Shown: positions 10,072-18,172 of the stretch, one piece after another
Position numbering within the stretch: the stretch's first letter is position 1
Layout of the letters: each line of letters starts with the position of its first letter
DNA from: Legionella clemsonensis
Lineage (GTDB): Bacteria; Pseudomonadota; Gammaproteobacteria; Legionellales; Legionellaceae
NCBI RefSeq assembly: GCF_002240035.1
Contig: NZ_CP016397.1
Coordinates: 3,208,101 to 3,272,100 of the forward strand
Reading direction: 5' to 3'
Length of the DNA: 64,000 bases
Made by a program: the position numbers and the translations under genes
Notes under the pieces: model-generated
Told to the model about the DNA's origin: nothing
Seen by the model: only the letters and a program-made list of their open reading frames with translations
Database searches by the model: none

Positions 10072-10112
10072 ATTGGCTTGGCCATTTTTGAAGTGGCTAA
10101 GCCAATCTTTAC
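10072..10112 (+). terminator. Terminator after the aminotransferase gene
   Basis: ATTGGCTTGGCCA and TGGCTAAGCCAAT form a 13-bp stem with one mismatch around a 9-base loop. CTTTACTTT follows. It begins 8 bases after the stop codon. Confidence 0.75.
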
Positions 10113-10245
10113 TTTCTAAAGCCACCATTTGATTTGCATCAATAATAGACTACAATTGATAACGTCAGGTAAAATGTGTTTAACCACAAAAAATATCATA
10201 ATCCACTTGATCCTTACGCAAAATAGCATTAAGATGCCACCTCAT

Positions 10246-10321
10246 TCCCCGGTAGCTCAGTCGGTAGAGCGGATGACTGTTAATCATTAGGTCGGCGGTT
10301 CGAGCCCGTCCCGGGGAGCCA
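10246..10321 (+). tRNA. tRNA-Asn (anticodon GUU)
   Basis: A 76-nt cloverleaf with acceptor stem TCCCCGG (10246-10252) pairing with CCGGGGA (10311-10317), discriminator G and encoded CCA (10319-10321). The anticodon GTT is at 10279-10281 in CTGTTAA, the D-loop contains AGCTCAGTCGGTAGA, and the T-loop reads GTTCGAGCC. The 3' half is repeated at 16724-16775, so this gene was the integration target of the island to its right and remains intact. Confidence 0.97.
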
Positions 10322-10324
10322 TAT
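10273..10324. repeat. Left att repeat of the tRNA-Asn island
   Basis: 52-bp direct repeat, from the anticodon stem to three bases past CCA. It matches 16724-16775 with a single C/T difference. Weaker similarity continues for about 25 bases beyond both copies (atacagtat...ggttgtggcga versus atgcagtct...gttttggcga). It is typical of a P4-type integrase core site in a tRNA 3' end. Confidence 0.9.
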
Positions 10325-10359
10325 ACAGTATATGGTTGTGGCGATTATTGAGTTTTTTA

Positions 10360-11646
10360 GGGTCTTCCCCAAATCCGGGGGCACTTTACTCATCCACAAA
10401 GCACTCTAACTCTTAATCTATAATTTTCAAAATTTCTAAACCCATAAGCCCTGCGTTGAATCAATTTCATCTTTCGATGAAACCCTTCAGTTATTCCATT
10501 ATTCTTAGTAAAACGAAGCATTCTAACGACTTCCTCTCTCCATTTAAATAGTGTATTTCCTAAAGTTCTAAGCGATTGAAAAGCGCTTTGCTTTAGTTCT
10601 TTAACCATTTCCAAGAATTGCGGTAATAAGCGTTTACACTCTTTTGCTGTACAATGCTTCTTAGTTAATAGTTCATGCAACTGTTGTTTAAAATCATAAA
10701 TCGCAGCAATCGCGGGTTGTTGTTTCAGGTATTGGTCGCGTTTGCTTAAACGTAATGACGTTAGATTCTCTGGCTTTGTCTTCAAAGCCATGAGTGTGCC
10801 TCTTTGATACTTCATTGTGGGATCAATTTGATGAAAGGTTTGCATGCTCAGTTGGTTAATTAATCGGATGACATGAAAGCGATCAGCCACAATCTTGGCC
10901 TTAGGAAAGTGGCGTTTCACCAAAGCCCGATAGCTGCTACTTAAATCGATACACACGACACGTACACGCTCTTTGCCTTCCAATGTTTTAAAATAAGCCT
11001 CTAAATCTCGCCCTGAGCGGCCTTTAACAATATCAAAAACCTTATGCTTACCTAAATCACATAAGGTAGTTACATAGCCCTGCTTCTTTGTAAACGAGTG
11101 TTCATCAATACCCAATACACGAGGACATAAGGGTGATGTAATCCGTTTCTCTTGCCGTTCATAACCATAATGATACCAACGTTCTATCGTTGATTTGCCT
11201 GTATGGAAATGACGGCTTAAATCTTTTTGACTAACACCCTCTGTATGATGGTGAAACACCTCTTTACGCAAGCTTTCTGTAGCTCGCTGGTATTTACCTA
11301 TCCCCGGAAAACGCTGATTAAAATAGCGCTTACACCCATAGCACTGAAACTTATGCGATTTAATAAGTAAATAGCTATAACGTAATCCGATAGACTCATG
11401 ACGTATCTTTCGATTAAAGCTATCTTTCTTCCTTAATCGCTTGCCATTGCAGTAAATACAACGCACAACTCGAGTATATCTTACTTCAATATAAACAGGA
11501 TTGTTTCCTGTCACCTTGACTATTGTATAGCCAGGTAAATTTAGGATAATATCTTTTCTTGGCACTTTAATCCTCTTTTGATTGCGGAATCAAAGAGTTA
11601 GATTACTATAATCTGATTAAAGTGCCCCTACATTTGGGGTAGAGCC
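10360..11646. mobile_element. ISL3-family insertion sequence
   Basis: A 1,287-bp element bounded by imperfect inverted repeats of about 29 bp. The left end GGGTCTTCCCCAAAT...GGGGCACTTTA (10360-10388) faces the inverse of ...TAAAGTGCCCC...ATTTGGGGTAGAGCC (11618-11646). It encodes one transposase. The flanks AGTTTTTT (10351-10358) and AGTTTTCT (11647-11654) resemble the 8-bp duplication usual for ISL3 but differ at one base and are offset by one, so the duplication is not proven. The element lies 38 bases after the tRNA and ends 12 bases before the MBOAT start codon. Confidence 0.85.
10390..11565 (-). CDS. ISL3-family transposase
   Basis: A DDE transposase of 391 aa and apparently intact. It has an N-terminal zinc finger (CIYCNGKRLRKKDS... 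then CYGCKRYF), a helix-turn-helix region (GVSQKDLSRHFHTGKSTIERW) and a DDE core with Asp in VLGIDEHSFTKK, Asp in VVCIDLSSSYRALV and a conserved DRFHVIRLINQ block. The last acidic residue lies in NNGITEGFHRKMKLIQRRAYGF. The C-terminus ends close to the left inverted repeat, as usual for ISL3 elements. The frame is undamaged while neighbouring phage genes are ruined, so it probably arrived later than the island. Confidence 0.92.
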   Translation of the reverse strand: MPRKDIILNLPGYTIVKVTGNNPVYIEVRYTRVVRCIYCNGKRLRKKDSFNRKIRHESIGLRYSYLLIKSHKFQCYGCKRYFNQRFPGIGKYQRATESLRKEVFHHHTEGVSQKDLSRHFHTGKSTIERWYHYGYERQEKRITSPLCPRVLGIDEHSFTKKQGYVTTLCDLGKHKVFDIVKGRSGRDLEAYFKTLEGKERVRVVCIDLSSSYRALVKRHFPKAKIVADRFHVIRLINQLSMQTFHQIDPTMKYQRGTLMALKTKPENLTSLRLSKRDQYLKQQPAIAAIYDFKQQLHELLTKKHCTAKECKRLLPQFLEMVKELKQSAFQSLRTLGNTLFKWREEVVRMLRFTKNNGITEGFHRKMKLIQRRAYGFRNFENYRLRVRVLCG

Positions 11647-11658
11647 AGTTTTCTAAGG

Positions 11659-13197
11659 ATGCTGTTTAACTCCTATACATTTTTATTCGCTTATCTTCCT
11701 CTTACAGTTCTGATGTCTTATTTCTTAATGCGATTCTATGCGATAGCTGTCGTTCCTTGGCTATTATTTGCCTCACTTGTCTTCTATGGTTGGTGGAACC
11801 CACGTTATCTTACCCTTTTGCTTTTATCAATATTATTTAACTTCTTAATCGCAAAATGTATAGTTCACACAGACTCGGTTTCAAGAAAAAAAATTGCATT
11901 ACTAATTGGTATTATTGGAAATTTATCCACACTATTTTATTTTAAATATACTAATTTTTTTCTTCAGAATGCCAATGCTTTATTAAATTCAAATTTTAAT
12001 TTTTACAATATTATCCTCCCACTTGGCATATCGTTTTTTACATTTACACAAATGGCATTTTTAATCGATGCCTATCATAAAAAAGTAGATGAAGTTAAGT
12101 TATTCAACTATTCGTTATTTGTGACTTATTTTCCACACTTAATTGCTGGCCCAATTATTCACCATAGTGACGTCATGCCTCAATTTAAAAGGATACTGCA
12201 ATCAAAAGATTCTCCGATGATGCGATATTTTATTATTGGGCTATCGATTTTTGCTATTGGTTTATTCAAAAAAGTATGTATTGCAGACATGCTTGCCCCT
12301 AAAGTTGATACTATTTTTCAAATACCAGGAAGAGGTTATGATATTTCAATGCTCGATGCCTGGACAGGAGCATTAGGTTATACATTTCAATTGTACTTTG
12401 ATTTTTCAGGTTACTCCGATATGGCGATTGGTTTGAGCTATATGCTAGGTATAAAATTACCCATAAATTTTTTCTCTCCTTATAAAGCCATAAACATAAT
12501 TGATTTTTGGCGGCGTTGGCATATGACTCTATCTCGGTTTTTTCGTGATTATCTGTATATTCCTTTGGGTGGAAGCCGACGTGGTGCTGTCCGTAAATAT
12601 GTGAACCTTTTCATCGTCATGGTTATCGTTGGATTTTGGCATGGAGCTGGTTGGACGTTTATTTTGTGGGGTATTTATCATGGCTTATTGTTGATATTAA
12701 ATCATGGGTGGCATGCACTAAAATCAATGTTTCCTCTAAAATTGAAAACAATAATTCAGTTAAAGCCTATAGCCCTCTTACTTAACTTCATTTCCGGTGC
12801 GGTTACTTTCTTTTGCGTTGTTTTAGGTTGGGTGATGTTTAGAGCAAATGATCTTGCAACAGCTAAAAGTTTTTATGCGGGTATGTTTCATTACCACCGC
12901 TACTACTATGGCAGTTTAGGCTTGCTTACGGCATTGAATTATGTATTTTTTGGACTGTTTATCTTAGGTTGCGCTATTATTGCATTTGTTTTGCCCAATA
13001 ATATTGAGTTGATGAAATCAACAGGCGCAGTACTTGATTCCAAATCTTTAAACCCTCCTCATTTCGGCGTTCTGTCTGCTAATCGTTATACGTGGTCGCC
13101 AAGCTTGGGGTATGGTTTACTAATTGGTGTGATGATTTATTTTGCTCTAACTGGCATCGCCAATACCCCTAGCAGTTTTTTATATTTTAATTTTTGA
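11659..13197 (+). CDS. MBOAT O-acyltransferase (AlgI/DltB-like)
   Basis: Membrane-bound O-acyltransferase of 512 aa with about 11 membrane segments. Such proteins move acyl or acetyl groups across the membrane onto a surface polysaccharide or similar acceptor. The family signatures are FWRRWHMTLSRFFRDYLY near residue 285 and GFWHGAGWTFILWGIYHG near residue 330, the latter containing the catalytic His. The start MLFNSYTFLFAYLPL is the standard family N-terminus, yet only AAGG directly abuts the ATG. The IS ends 12 bases upstream and may have replaced the original promoter and ribosome site. It is coupled to an SGNH-like partner 7 bases downstream. The target polymer cannot be inferred. Confidence 0.88.
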   Translation: MLFNSYTFLFAYLPLTVLMSYFLMRFYAIAVVPWLLFASLVFYGWWNPRYLTLLLLSILFNFLIAKCIVHTDSVSRKKIALLIGIIGNLSTLFYFKYTNFFLQNANALLNSNFNFYNIILPLGISFFTFTQMAFLIDAYHKKVDEVKLFNYSLFVTYFPHLIAGPIIHHSDVMPQFKRILQSKDSPMMRYFIIGLSIFAIGLFKKVCIADMLAPKVDTIFQIPGRGYDISMLDAWTGALGYTFQLYFDFSGYSDMAIGLSYMLGIKLPINFFSPYKAINIIDFWRRWHMTLSRFFRDYLYIPLGGSRRGAVRKYVNLFIVMVIVGFWHGAGWTFILWGIYHGLLLILNHGWHALKSMFPLKLKTIIQLKPIALLLNFISGAVTFFCVVLGWVMFRANDLATAKSFYAGMFHYHRYYYGSLGLLTALNYVFFGLFILGCAIIAFVLPNNIELMKSTGAVLDSKSLNPPHFGVLSANRYTWSPSLGYGLLIGVMIYFALTGIANTPSSFLYFNF

Positions 13198-13204
13198 AGC
13201 ACTT

Positions 13205-14260
13205 ATGTTTAAAACCATTTATTATAAATATATATTTACAATTGGGGTGGGTGTTATTATAACCCACCTAGCTTTTAGCTATTGTATGGGCTTTTTGACC
13301 TCTTATTTTTATCGTGAATTTATGATAAATGTTCGGAATCTAAATGCTGGTGAATACAAAAGCGCGTCACAGGCCTACTTGGCAGCAAATATAAAAACCT
13401 CTAAAAAACCCGTCATGCTGGTACTTGGCACATCCTTCTCTTATGGGTATGGTTTGAATGCGAGCAACACATATAGCAACTTACTAACCAAGCAGTTTCC
13501 TAATTACTTTATTATGAACGCTTCTGTTGTTGGTGATCATGGAGAGGGCATATTAGAAAAATTAATTTATTTAAAAAATAAAAAACTTGCCGTAGATAGT
13601 CTTATTATTGAAATTAATCTTTTTAATCTAACAGCAGGGACAGTAAAGAATAAAAAAAATCAACAATCAGGGTATGAAAAAATTCAGAAAAAAAAGAATA
13701 AAAAAAATCAACAATTAGTGTATGACAAAATTCAGAAAAAAATAGCTGGCCTTATAGATTCGTTAACGGATTCCTTTTCTCTGTTTTACCTGTTTCACCC
13801 CCATGGTTTTAATTCCATCTCCAATTTAGATCTAAATCGTTTATATGTTCTTGGTCCTAAAAATGAGCATAAATTCTCGTTTGTACCTCTCCCTGATACT
13901 TATTCTCAAAAATATGCTGAATTCAGACAAACTCTTCCAAGATATAAAAAATTTATTACTGCTGTATTAACCGCGTCTAGAGACATCTCAAATCATGTGT
14001 ATTTTTTTGTTTCGCCTATTTATGGTGATGGGGTAAGAAAAACACAATTTAAGTTAGAGGATATAGAAAAAGAACTACAAGATCTTAATCAGATATGCCA
14101 TCAAATGTCTGGTGTAAATTGTTTGAATCCAGGTATCCAACTTTCAGAGTCATACTTCTCTAATTTATCACATTATAATGAGGAAGGTCATAGAGCTTTG
14201 TCAAAATGGTTAGCACAAAAGTTACATGGTTCCTCTCAAGGTTATTTGGCGTCGAACTAA
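13205..14260 (+). CDS. SGNH-hydrolase-like partner of the MBOAT protein
   Basis: A 351-aa protein with one N-terminal membrane anchor (residues 9-35), predicted to face the periplasm. The block VMLVLGTSFSYGYGLNASN carries the candidate nucleophile Ser of the SGNH fold, ASVVGDHGEG supplies the Gly-block position, and NLSHYNEEGHRALSKWLAQ supplies the terminal His. The usual Asp three residues before that His is Asn here. MBOAT-SGNH pairs (AlgI-AlgJ/X, PatA-PatB) work together in O-acetylation: the MBOAT exports the acyl group and the SGNH protein transfers it. A 48-bp tandem duplication encodes two copies of a Lys-rich segment (about residues 148-179). Confidence 0.7.
   Translation: MFKTIYYKYIFTIGVGVIITHLAFSYCMGFLTSYFYREFMINVRNLNAGEYKSASQAYLAANIKTSKKPVMLVLGTSFSYGYGLNASNTYSNLLTKQFPNYFIMNASVVGDHGEGILEKLIYLKNKKLAVDSLIIEINLFNLTAGTVKNKKNQQSGYEKIQKKKNKKNQQLVYDKIQKKIAGLIDSLTDSFSLFYLFHPHGFNSISNLDLNRLYVLGPKNEHKFSFVPLPDTYSQKYAEFRQTLPRYKKFITAVLTASRDISNHVYFFVSPIYGDGVRKTQFKLEDIEKELQDLNQICHQMSGVNCLNPGIQLSESYFSNLSHYNEEGHRALSKWLAQKLHGSSQGYLASN
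13646..13741 (+). repeat. 48-bp tandem duplication inside the SGNH gene
   Basis: Two adjacent 48-bp units (13646-13693 and 13694-13741), identical except for a few bases, encode KNKKNQQSGYEKIQKK and KNKKNQQLVYDKIQKK. They keep frame and lengthen a basic linker by 16 residues. The unit is A-rich, so slippage is the likely origin. Confidence 0.9.
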
Positions 14261-14439
14261 AATGTTTCATCTGATTAAAAGGTTTGAATGAAGTACTGCA
14301 AGTCACCCCTTTACTATCAGCTGCGCTGGTAGCGGAACACAGTAAATTACGTTCCACCGGAAGACAAGGTAATTTCCAAAATCCTGACAGCCCCTCCCAC
14401 CACAGAAAAATATTCAAAATTGGAATCCAATCAATTTAT
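14261..14439. other. Island segment with no recognisable gene
   Basis: Between the SGNH gene and the HGGxSTG remnant only short frames occur on both strands (one of 72 codons on the plus strand begins here). None has a convincing ribosome site or familiar motif. It is probably debris of deleted island genes. Confidence 0.4.
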
Positions 14440-14723
14440 TTAACCAAATCCTTTTATAAGATTGTTACTACGATGAACTACCCGCTTAATCTCATCTTTT
14501 AAAGCTTTAGACTCGGCTGTGGTTTCTCCATGCTTTAAAGCGTTAAGGTTGAATTGTGGAGCACCAGAGCCTTTTGCGCCACCATGTGTACACGACAATG
14601 TGCTTTTCCCTTAACAGCAGGGCAGCGACAAGGTTTACCATGATTACCCTTCGTTCGTGCGCCACATCTAGGCGCAGACTCAAACGCATAGCGTTTTTTC
14701 TCGGTTCTTGAGGTTGTTTTCAT
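14440..14723 (-). pseudogene. HGGxSTG-domain phage-type protein, frameshifted
   Basis: It starts MKTTSRTEKKRYAFESAPRC with AAGGA seven bases upstream, and continues CGARTKGNHGKPCRCPAVKGKAHCR, the Cys-rich signature of small HGGxSTG proteins found in prophages and plasmids. The expected HGG then falls in another frame: reading shifts near 14588 restore HGGAKGSGAPQFNLNALKHG and run on to a stop at 14440. One base has been lost or gained, so the protein is broken. It lies just downstream of another damaged phage-type gene on the same strand. Confidence 0.7.
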
Positions 14724-14736
14724 GTTTTTTTCCTTA

Positions 14737-15046
14737 CTACCCATACCTCCTTGATATTTCCCACAACAGCTTGGCCTCCTTGGGAACGTCAACGCGCTCA
14801 ACAATAATTTTTTGCCTCCCAACACCCTGTAGTTTTGCTAGAATGTTGGCCTGTTGGACAAAGCAATTTGCTAATTTTACCGCAGAATTGGAATAGTATT
14901 TCTTTAGCTCCAAGCTATCAACACCATTGGCATAGGTCATTGTTCGCTGTTGTAATTCATGGATAGATAACATTTGCTCAGCAAGCATGGATTGCAAGCC
15001 ACCATCTACGCCATCGTTTAATTGGTTCAGCTTTGGAGCTAGGGAC
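14737..15046 (-). pseudogene. Remnant of an unknown phage-type gene
   Basis: An open stretch reads MLAEQMLSIHELQQRTMTYA, then NGVDSLELKKYYSNSAVKLA and further helices up to QKIIVERVDV. It shows no clear start (TTG at 14997, in-frame similarity continuing upstream). Near 14790 the frame appears to shift, since the sequence beyond reads more naturally in another frame. Its position directly before the HGGxSTG gene suggests the pair were co-transcribed phage or plasmid genes. I do not recognise a function. Confidence 0.45.
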
Positions 15047-15327
15047 TGATTGAATCAGACGCAGTATCACTTCAGCGGTAGCAACATCTGTGAGATAATT
15101 TTACCATCGGCAGCCTCTAATTTCAGTCGGTTACATTTGTAACCGACTCACTGCCTTCCTTATTTAAACGATTTTTTAATACTTTCCAATAGTTTCGGCC
15201 GCTTGGAAATCAGGCTGCTGTATCAATGCCTGAATAATATCAACAACAGAGAAATACCAGACTTCATTTTCCTCATCAACAATCTACGAATTTCATATTG
15301 TTCAAATATTACCGGATTACTATCCAT
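15010..15327 (-). pseudogene. BRO-N / DinD-like protein remnant
   Basis: Starting at ATG 15327, pieces in successive frames spell a BRO family N-terminal domain: MDSNPVIFEQYEIRR, VDEENEVWYFSVVDIIQALI, LKNRLNKEGSESVTN, CNRLKLEAADGK, then DVATAEVILRLIQSVPSSKA and EPIKRW. These match the order of motifs in phage antirepressor-like and DNA-damage-inducible-D-like proteins. At least three frameshifts separate them and everything after residue 110 is missing. It is clearly non-functional phage debris. Confidence 0.7.
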
Positions 15328-15345
15328 GATAACTCCCTTATGTTG

Positions 15346-16557
15346 TTATGCCATTTTCACTTGAATAGGCACGAGATTATCTTGAAGAAGATTTTCAAGA
15401 TATTGTGCCCACATATTTAATGCTTCTTTTTGTTGAGGAAGCATTTCATTTTTATTGTAAGTCGCCATAATTTTGACATTTTGTGGCCTAAGCACTTTTC
15501 AATCACAACAGGATCTACATGGAGGCTTTTCTCCAAGCTGGGTAGCAATGTTCTACGTAGATCATGCGCTGTCCAATCAAGAATGCCAACTCGTTCTTGA
15601 ATTCTTTTAATTGCCCTTGGAAGTGCATTCTCGGTAAGAGGTGTTAATTTATCAGCACCAGATAACACAAAGGAAGAAGCGACATGTGCTTTAAGCTCGT
15701 AAAGAATAGCTCTCGTTTGGGGGCTTAAATGAATCTTGGTAATAATACTTGTTTTAGAGTGGCTGGCTGGTATTGTCCACAAAGACTGCTCAAAATTAAA
15801 CTCACTCCACTGCGCCAGCCTTAATTCCGCAGTTCTAATCCCAGTAAGCAAAATGAGCTTGATAGCGCTCTTTGTTTGGAGAGACATAGGATTTTCGGGC
15901 TATCCAAAAAAGCCATAAAGTTCTAATTTCTTCTATGGAGAGATATCTCTCGCGGGGGGTGTTCTGTTCTACCAATATTTTTAGGGCGAATAACAGCAGC
16001 AGGATTATGGCTCATATTTCCTTGGCTAATAGCATAATTAAAAAGCTTTTCAGTGAGCTGAGTACCCGATTAGCATGGACAGGGGCATCGCGATCCACAA
16101 TTGTTTTTTAACGCTGTAGAGATATCTATGGTTTGAATACCATCAAGCTCACAGTCGCCTAGCAACGGAACAATATCACAATCAATTTGTTTCTTTATTA
16201 CCAAAGGACGTTTGATCTCCTTTCCGGCATAGTCCACATACCACTTCTCAACAAGCTTTTTAACCGTATTCCTTTTCTGTCTCTTTTTCAACCTTTTGTT
16301 GCTTAATTAATTGGGATTTTTTTGATCTCTACGTAGACCGCTAAGCTCAAGAAACTTATTCTGGCATTAGCCAAGCTCATGGTCGGATAATGCCCCCAAG
16401 GTGATTTGGTCAGTTTTGTCAGCTATCTTGTAACGGTAAATCCAGCTTTTAACACCCTTGGGGGTGACACGAATACCAAAGCCGCCACCCTCATATTTTC
16501 ATAACGATTTGCTTTAGGCTTAAGCCCTTTAATGTAAGTATCAGTGAAAATGCCCAT
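15346..16557 (-). pseudogene. P4-type tyrosine integrase, multiply frameshifted
   Basis: The remnant reads from MGIFTDTYIKGLKPKANRYE (start 16557) through GGGFGIRVTPKGVKSWIYRY, VKKLVEKWYVDYAGKEIKRP, a catalytic TGIRTAELR (first Arg), TAHDLRRT (His and second Arg) and KCLGHKMSK. After another shift comes MATYNKNEMLPQQKEALNMW with the nucleophile Tyr, ending at TAA 15346-15348. The total span would give 403 aa, the normal length of the family, with a DUF4102 N-terminal arm. At least four frameshifts are needed, so the island cannot move on its own. The start lies 167 bases from the right att repeat, as expected for the integrase of a tRNA-targeting island. Confidence 0.9.
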
Positions 16558-16723
16558 AATTACCTTTATCAAAGTTGGGTACACTTTCGGGGTACATTTA
16601 AAAGTGTTCTCTCTTGGTACGACATGTTATTACTTGGATGTGATAATATAGAGTAAGCCTTTGTGTATCAAGGATTATATTGAATTTTTGGTAAAAGATG
16701 ATTTTACTTAATACTGAATAAAA

Positions 16724-16775
16724 ATGACTGTTAATCATTAGGTCGGCGGTTCGAGCCTGTCCCGGGGAGCCATAT
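16724..16775. repeat. Right att repeat (tRNA-Asn 3' fragment)
   Basis: A 52-bp copy of the anticodon-to-CCA part of tRNA-Asn with one C-to-T change. It has no 5' half and cannot fold as a tRNA. With 10273-10324 it marks the ends of a 6.45-kb island. Confidence 0.9.
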
Positions 16776-16870
16776 GCAGTCTGGGTTTTGGCGAAATTCA
16801 AATTTCTACCAGCTTCTCTCTGGGTGCACTTTAATGGAAAATGAGAGCTATCAAGTAAACGAACTTAGAC

Positions 16871-17475
16871 ATGGATGCATCAAAAAGAAGTAATCGCCTT
16901 AAAAATTTAAATAAATATTCTTGGTTCATTCTTATAACATTTATTTTCGCTGTATTCGCAATGTCGTATCAGACAACAAATGCTTCTCTTGATGGTTTTA
17001 TTCAAACACTTCCTCTAATTATCTTCGCTTTCTGGAGTGAAAAATCTGCACGACTTATAAAACAAGCTGAAGCTAACTTAAAAAAGGTAGAGCTCTTTAA
17101 TCGAGATACGTTTCTATTAAGCGTTAGTTTTTATTCGGATGTCTTATTTCATTACTATTTGCTTATGATAATAGTGATGCCAAAGGTTGGTGGGTATTAA
17201 TTATTTACTTCATTACCTTGTATGGTTTGATTTTTTCTCCAATTTTCTCAGGAATAGCCCTTCAGATAAAAAATCATAAAACATACACCCTGGTTTTTTC
17301 ACTTTTAATCATAGTATTCGTATCAATGGGAAAATTTTTCCCCCGTTATACGTTCATTCCAGTGCTAGGATATATTGACACTTTCTACGCAGTAACTTGC
17401 GTATTGTTAATTATTCATTGTTTATTTGCCATTAATTGCAAAATAGTCAGAACAATTAAGAGAAACACACCGTAG
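16871..17475 (+). pseudogene. Small multi-pass membrane protein with frameshift
   Basis: The first frame gives 109 aa (MDASKRSNRLKNLNKYSWFI, two membrane segments) and stops at 17200. A one-base shift near 17156-17162 continues instead as AYDNSDAKGWWVLIIYFITL and joins the frame ending at 17475 (three further membrane segments, basic tail IVRTIKRNTP). Joined, it would be about 200 aa with five membrane helices. I do not recognise the family. It lies just outside the right att repeat. The shift may be a true mutation or a sequencing error. Confidence 0.55.
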
Positions 17476-17854
17476 CAAAAAGTTCAACAAAAGATGGAGC
17501 TGTAAATGAAAAATAAAAAATGCTCGTATTAGGGTTAAGCATTACATTAACCGCATATATAATGACCTTAATATGCATGTTGAGATAATTTAAACTCCTT
17601 CTATGCTTTCCAATTAATGGAAATGTAAAGGAGTTATTACTAAGCTAAAAATTTGGAGCTTTTTAAAATCGTGTAAAAAAGGTGGCTTATATGAACCAAA
17701 TAAGGTAATATTCTCTTAGCTAGAAAATGTCTTTTTTTATACTCTTCAAATCGTCGTTTTATTAATTTAATCCCTCGTACTGTAGTTTAATTCCTGACCT
17801 ATTTCCGGCTAATTTCGCCTATCACAGGTATTAATAAAATAAAGGTATATTGAA
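17476..17854. other. Gene-poor gap upstream of csp
   Basis: It holds a long imperfect hairpin (AACTCCTT near 17590 and AAGGAGTT near 17630) that could end the preceding transcript. The AT-rich leader of the cold-shock gene follows. A GGAG site at about 17495 precedes ATGAAAAATAAAAAATGC, which stops after 8 codons. One added A would open a 27-aa single-helix peptide. Nothing else was seen. Confidence 0.4.
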
Positions 17855-18064
17855 ATGTCTAAAACAGTAAATGGGATTGTCAAATGGTTTAACGAATCAA
17901 AAGGTTTTGGTTTTATTGAGCAAGAGTCTGGTCCAGATGTATTTGCTCACTTTAAAGAAATTATAGGTTCTGGCTTTAAAAGTTTGTCAGAGGGTCAAAG
18001 AGTACAATTTGTTGTAGCTCAAGGTGCCAAAGGTCTCGAAGCAAAGAATATAATGGCGGTGTAA
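17855..18064 (+). CDS. CspA-family cold-shock protein
   Basis: A 69-aa single OB-fold nucleic-acid chaperone. RNP1 is KGFGFIEQ and RNP2 is DVFAHF, and the N-terminus [14 protein letters not shown] is canonical. One slightly unusual feature is FKEI in place of the common HFSAI. An AAAGG site lies before the ATG, and a long AT-rich leader of a kind often involved in csp regulation precedes it. It is monocistronic. Confidence 0.93.
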   Translation: MSKTVNGIVKWFNESKGFGFIEQESGPDVFAHFKEIIGSGFKSLSEGQRVQFVVAQGAKGLEAKNIMAV

Positions 18065-18172
18065 TTAAGCTTTAATATTTTTACCACTACATTCCCACAA
18101 AATGTAGTGACTTAATAGAAATTTTAAGTTAATGCTGTCAAAATATGTCAGCATTAATTTTAAATTTATACT

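Noticed and set aside
10351..11654. An 8-bp target duplication around the IS
   Set aside because: AGTTTTTT and AGTTTTCT differ and are offset, so I do not claim it.
16724..16775. A second tRNA-Asn
   Set aside because: Only the 3' half is present, so it cannot fold; it is an att scar.
16598..16801. Minus-strand frame of 67 codons across the right att repeat
   Set aside because: It is the reverse of the tRNA fragment plus flank; no ribosome site.
17505..17590. Small hydrophobic peptide of 27 aa
   Set aside because: Needs an extra base in a poly-A run; the real frame stops after 8 codons.
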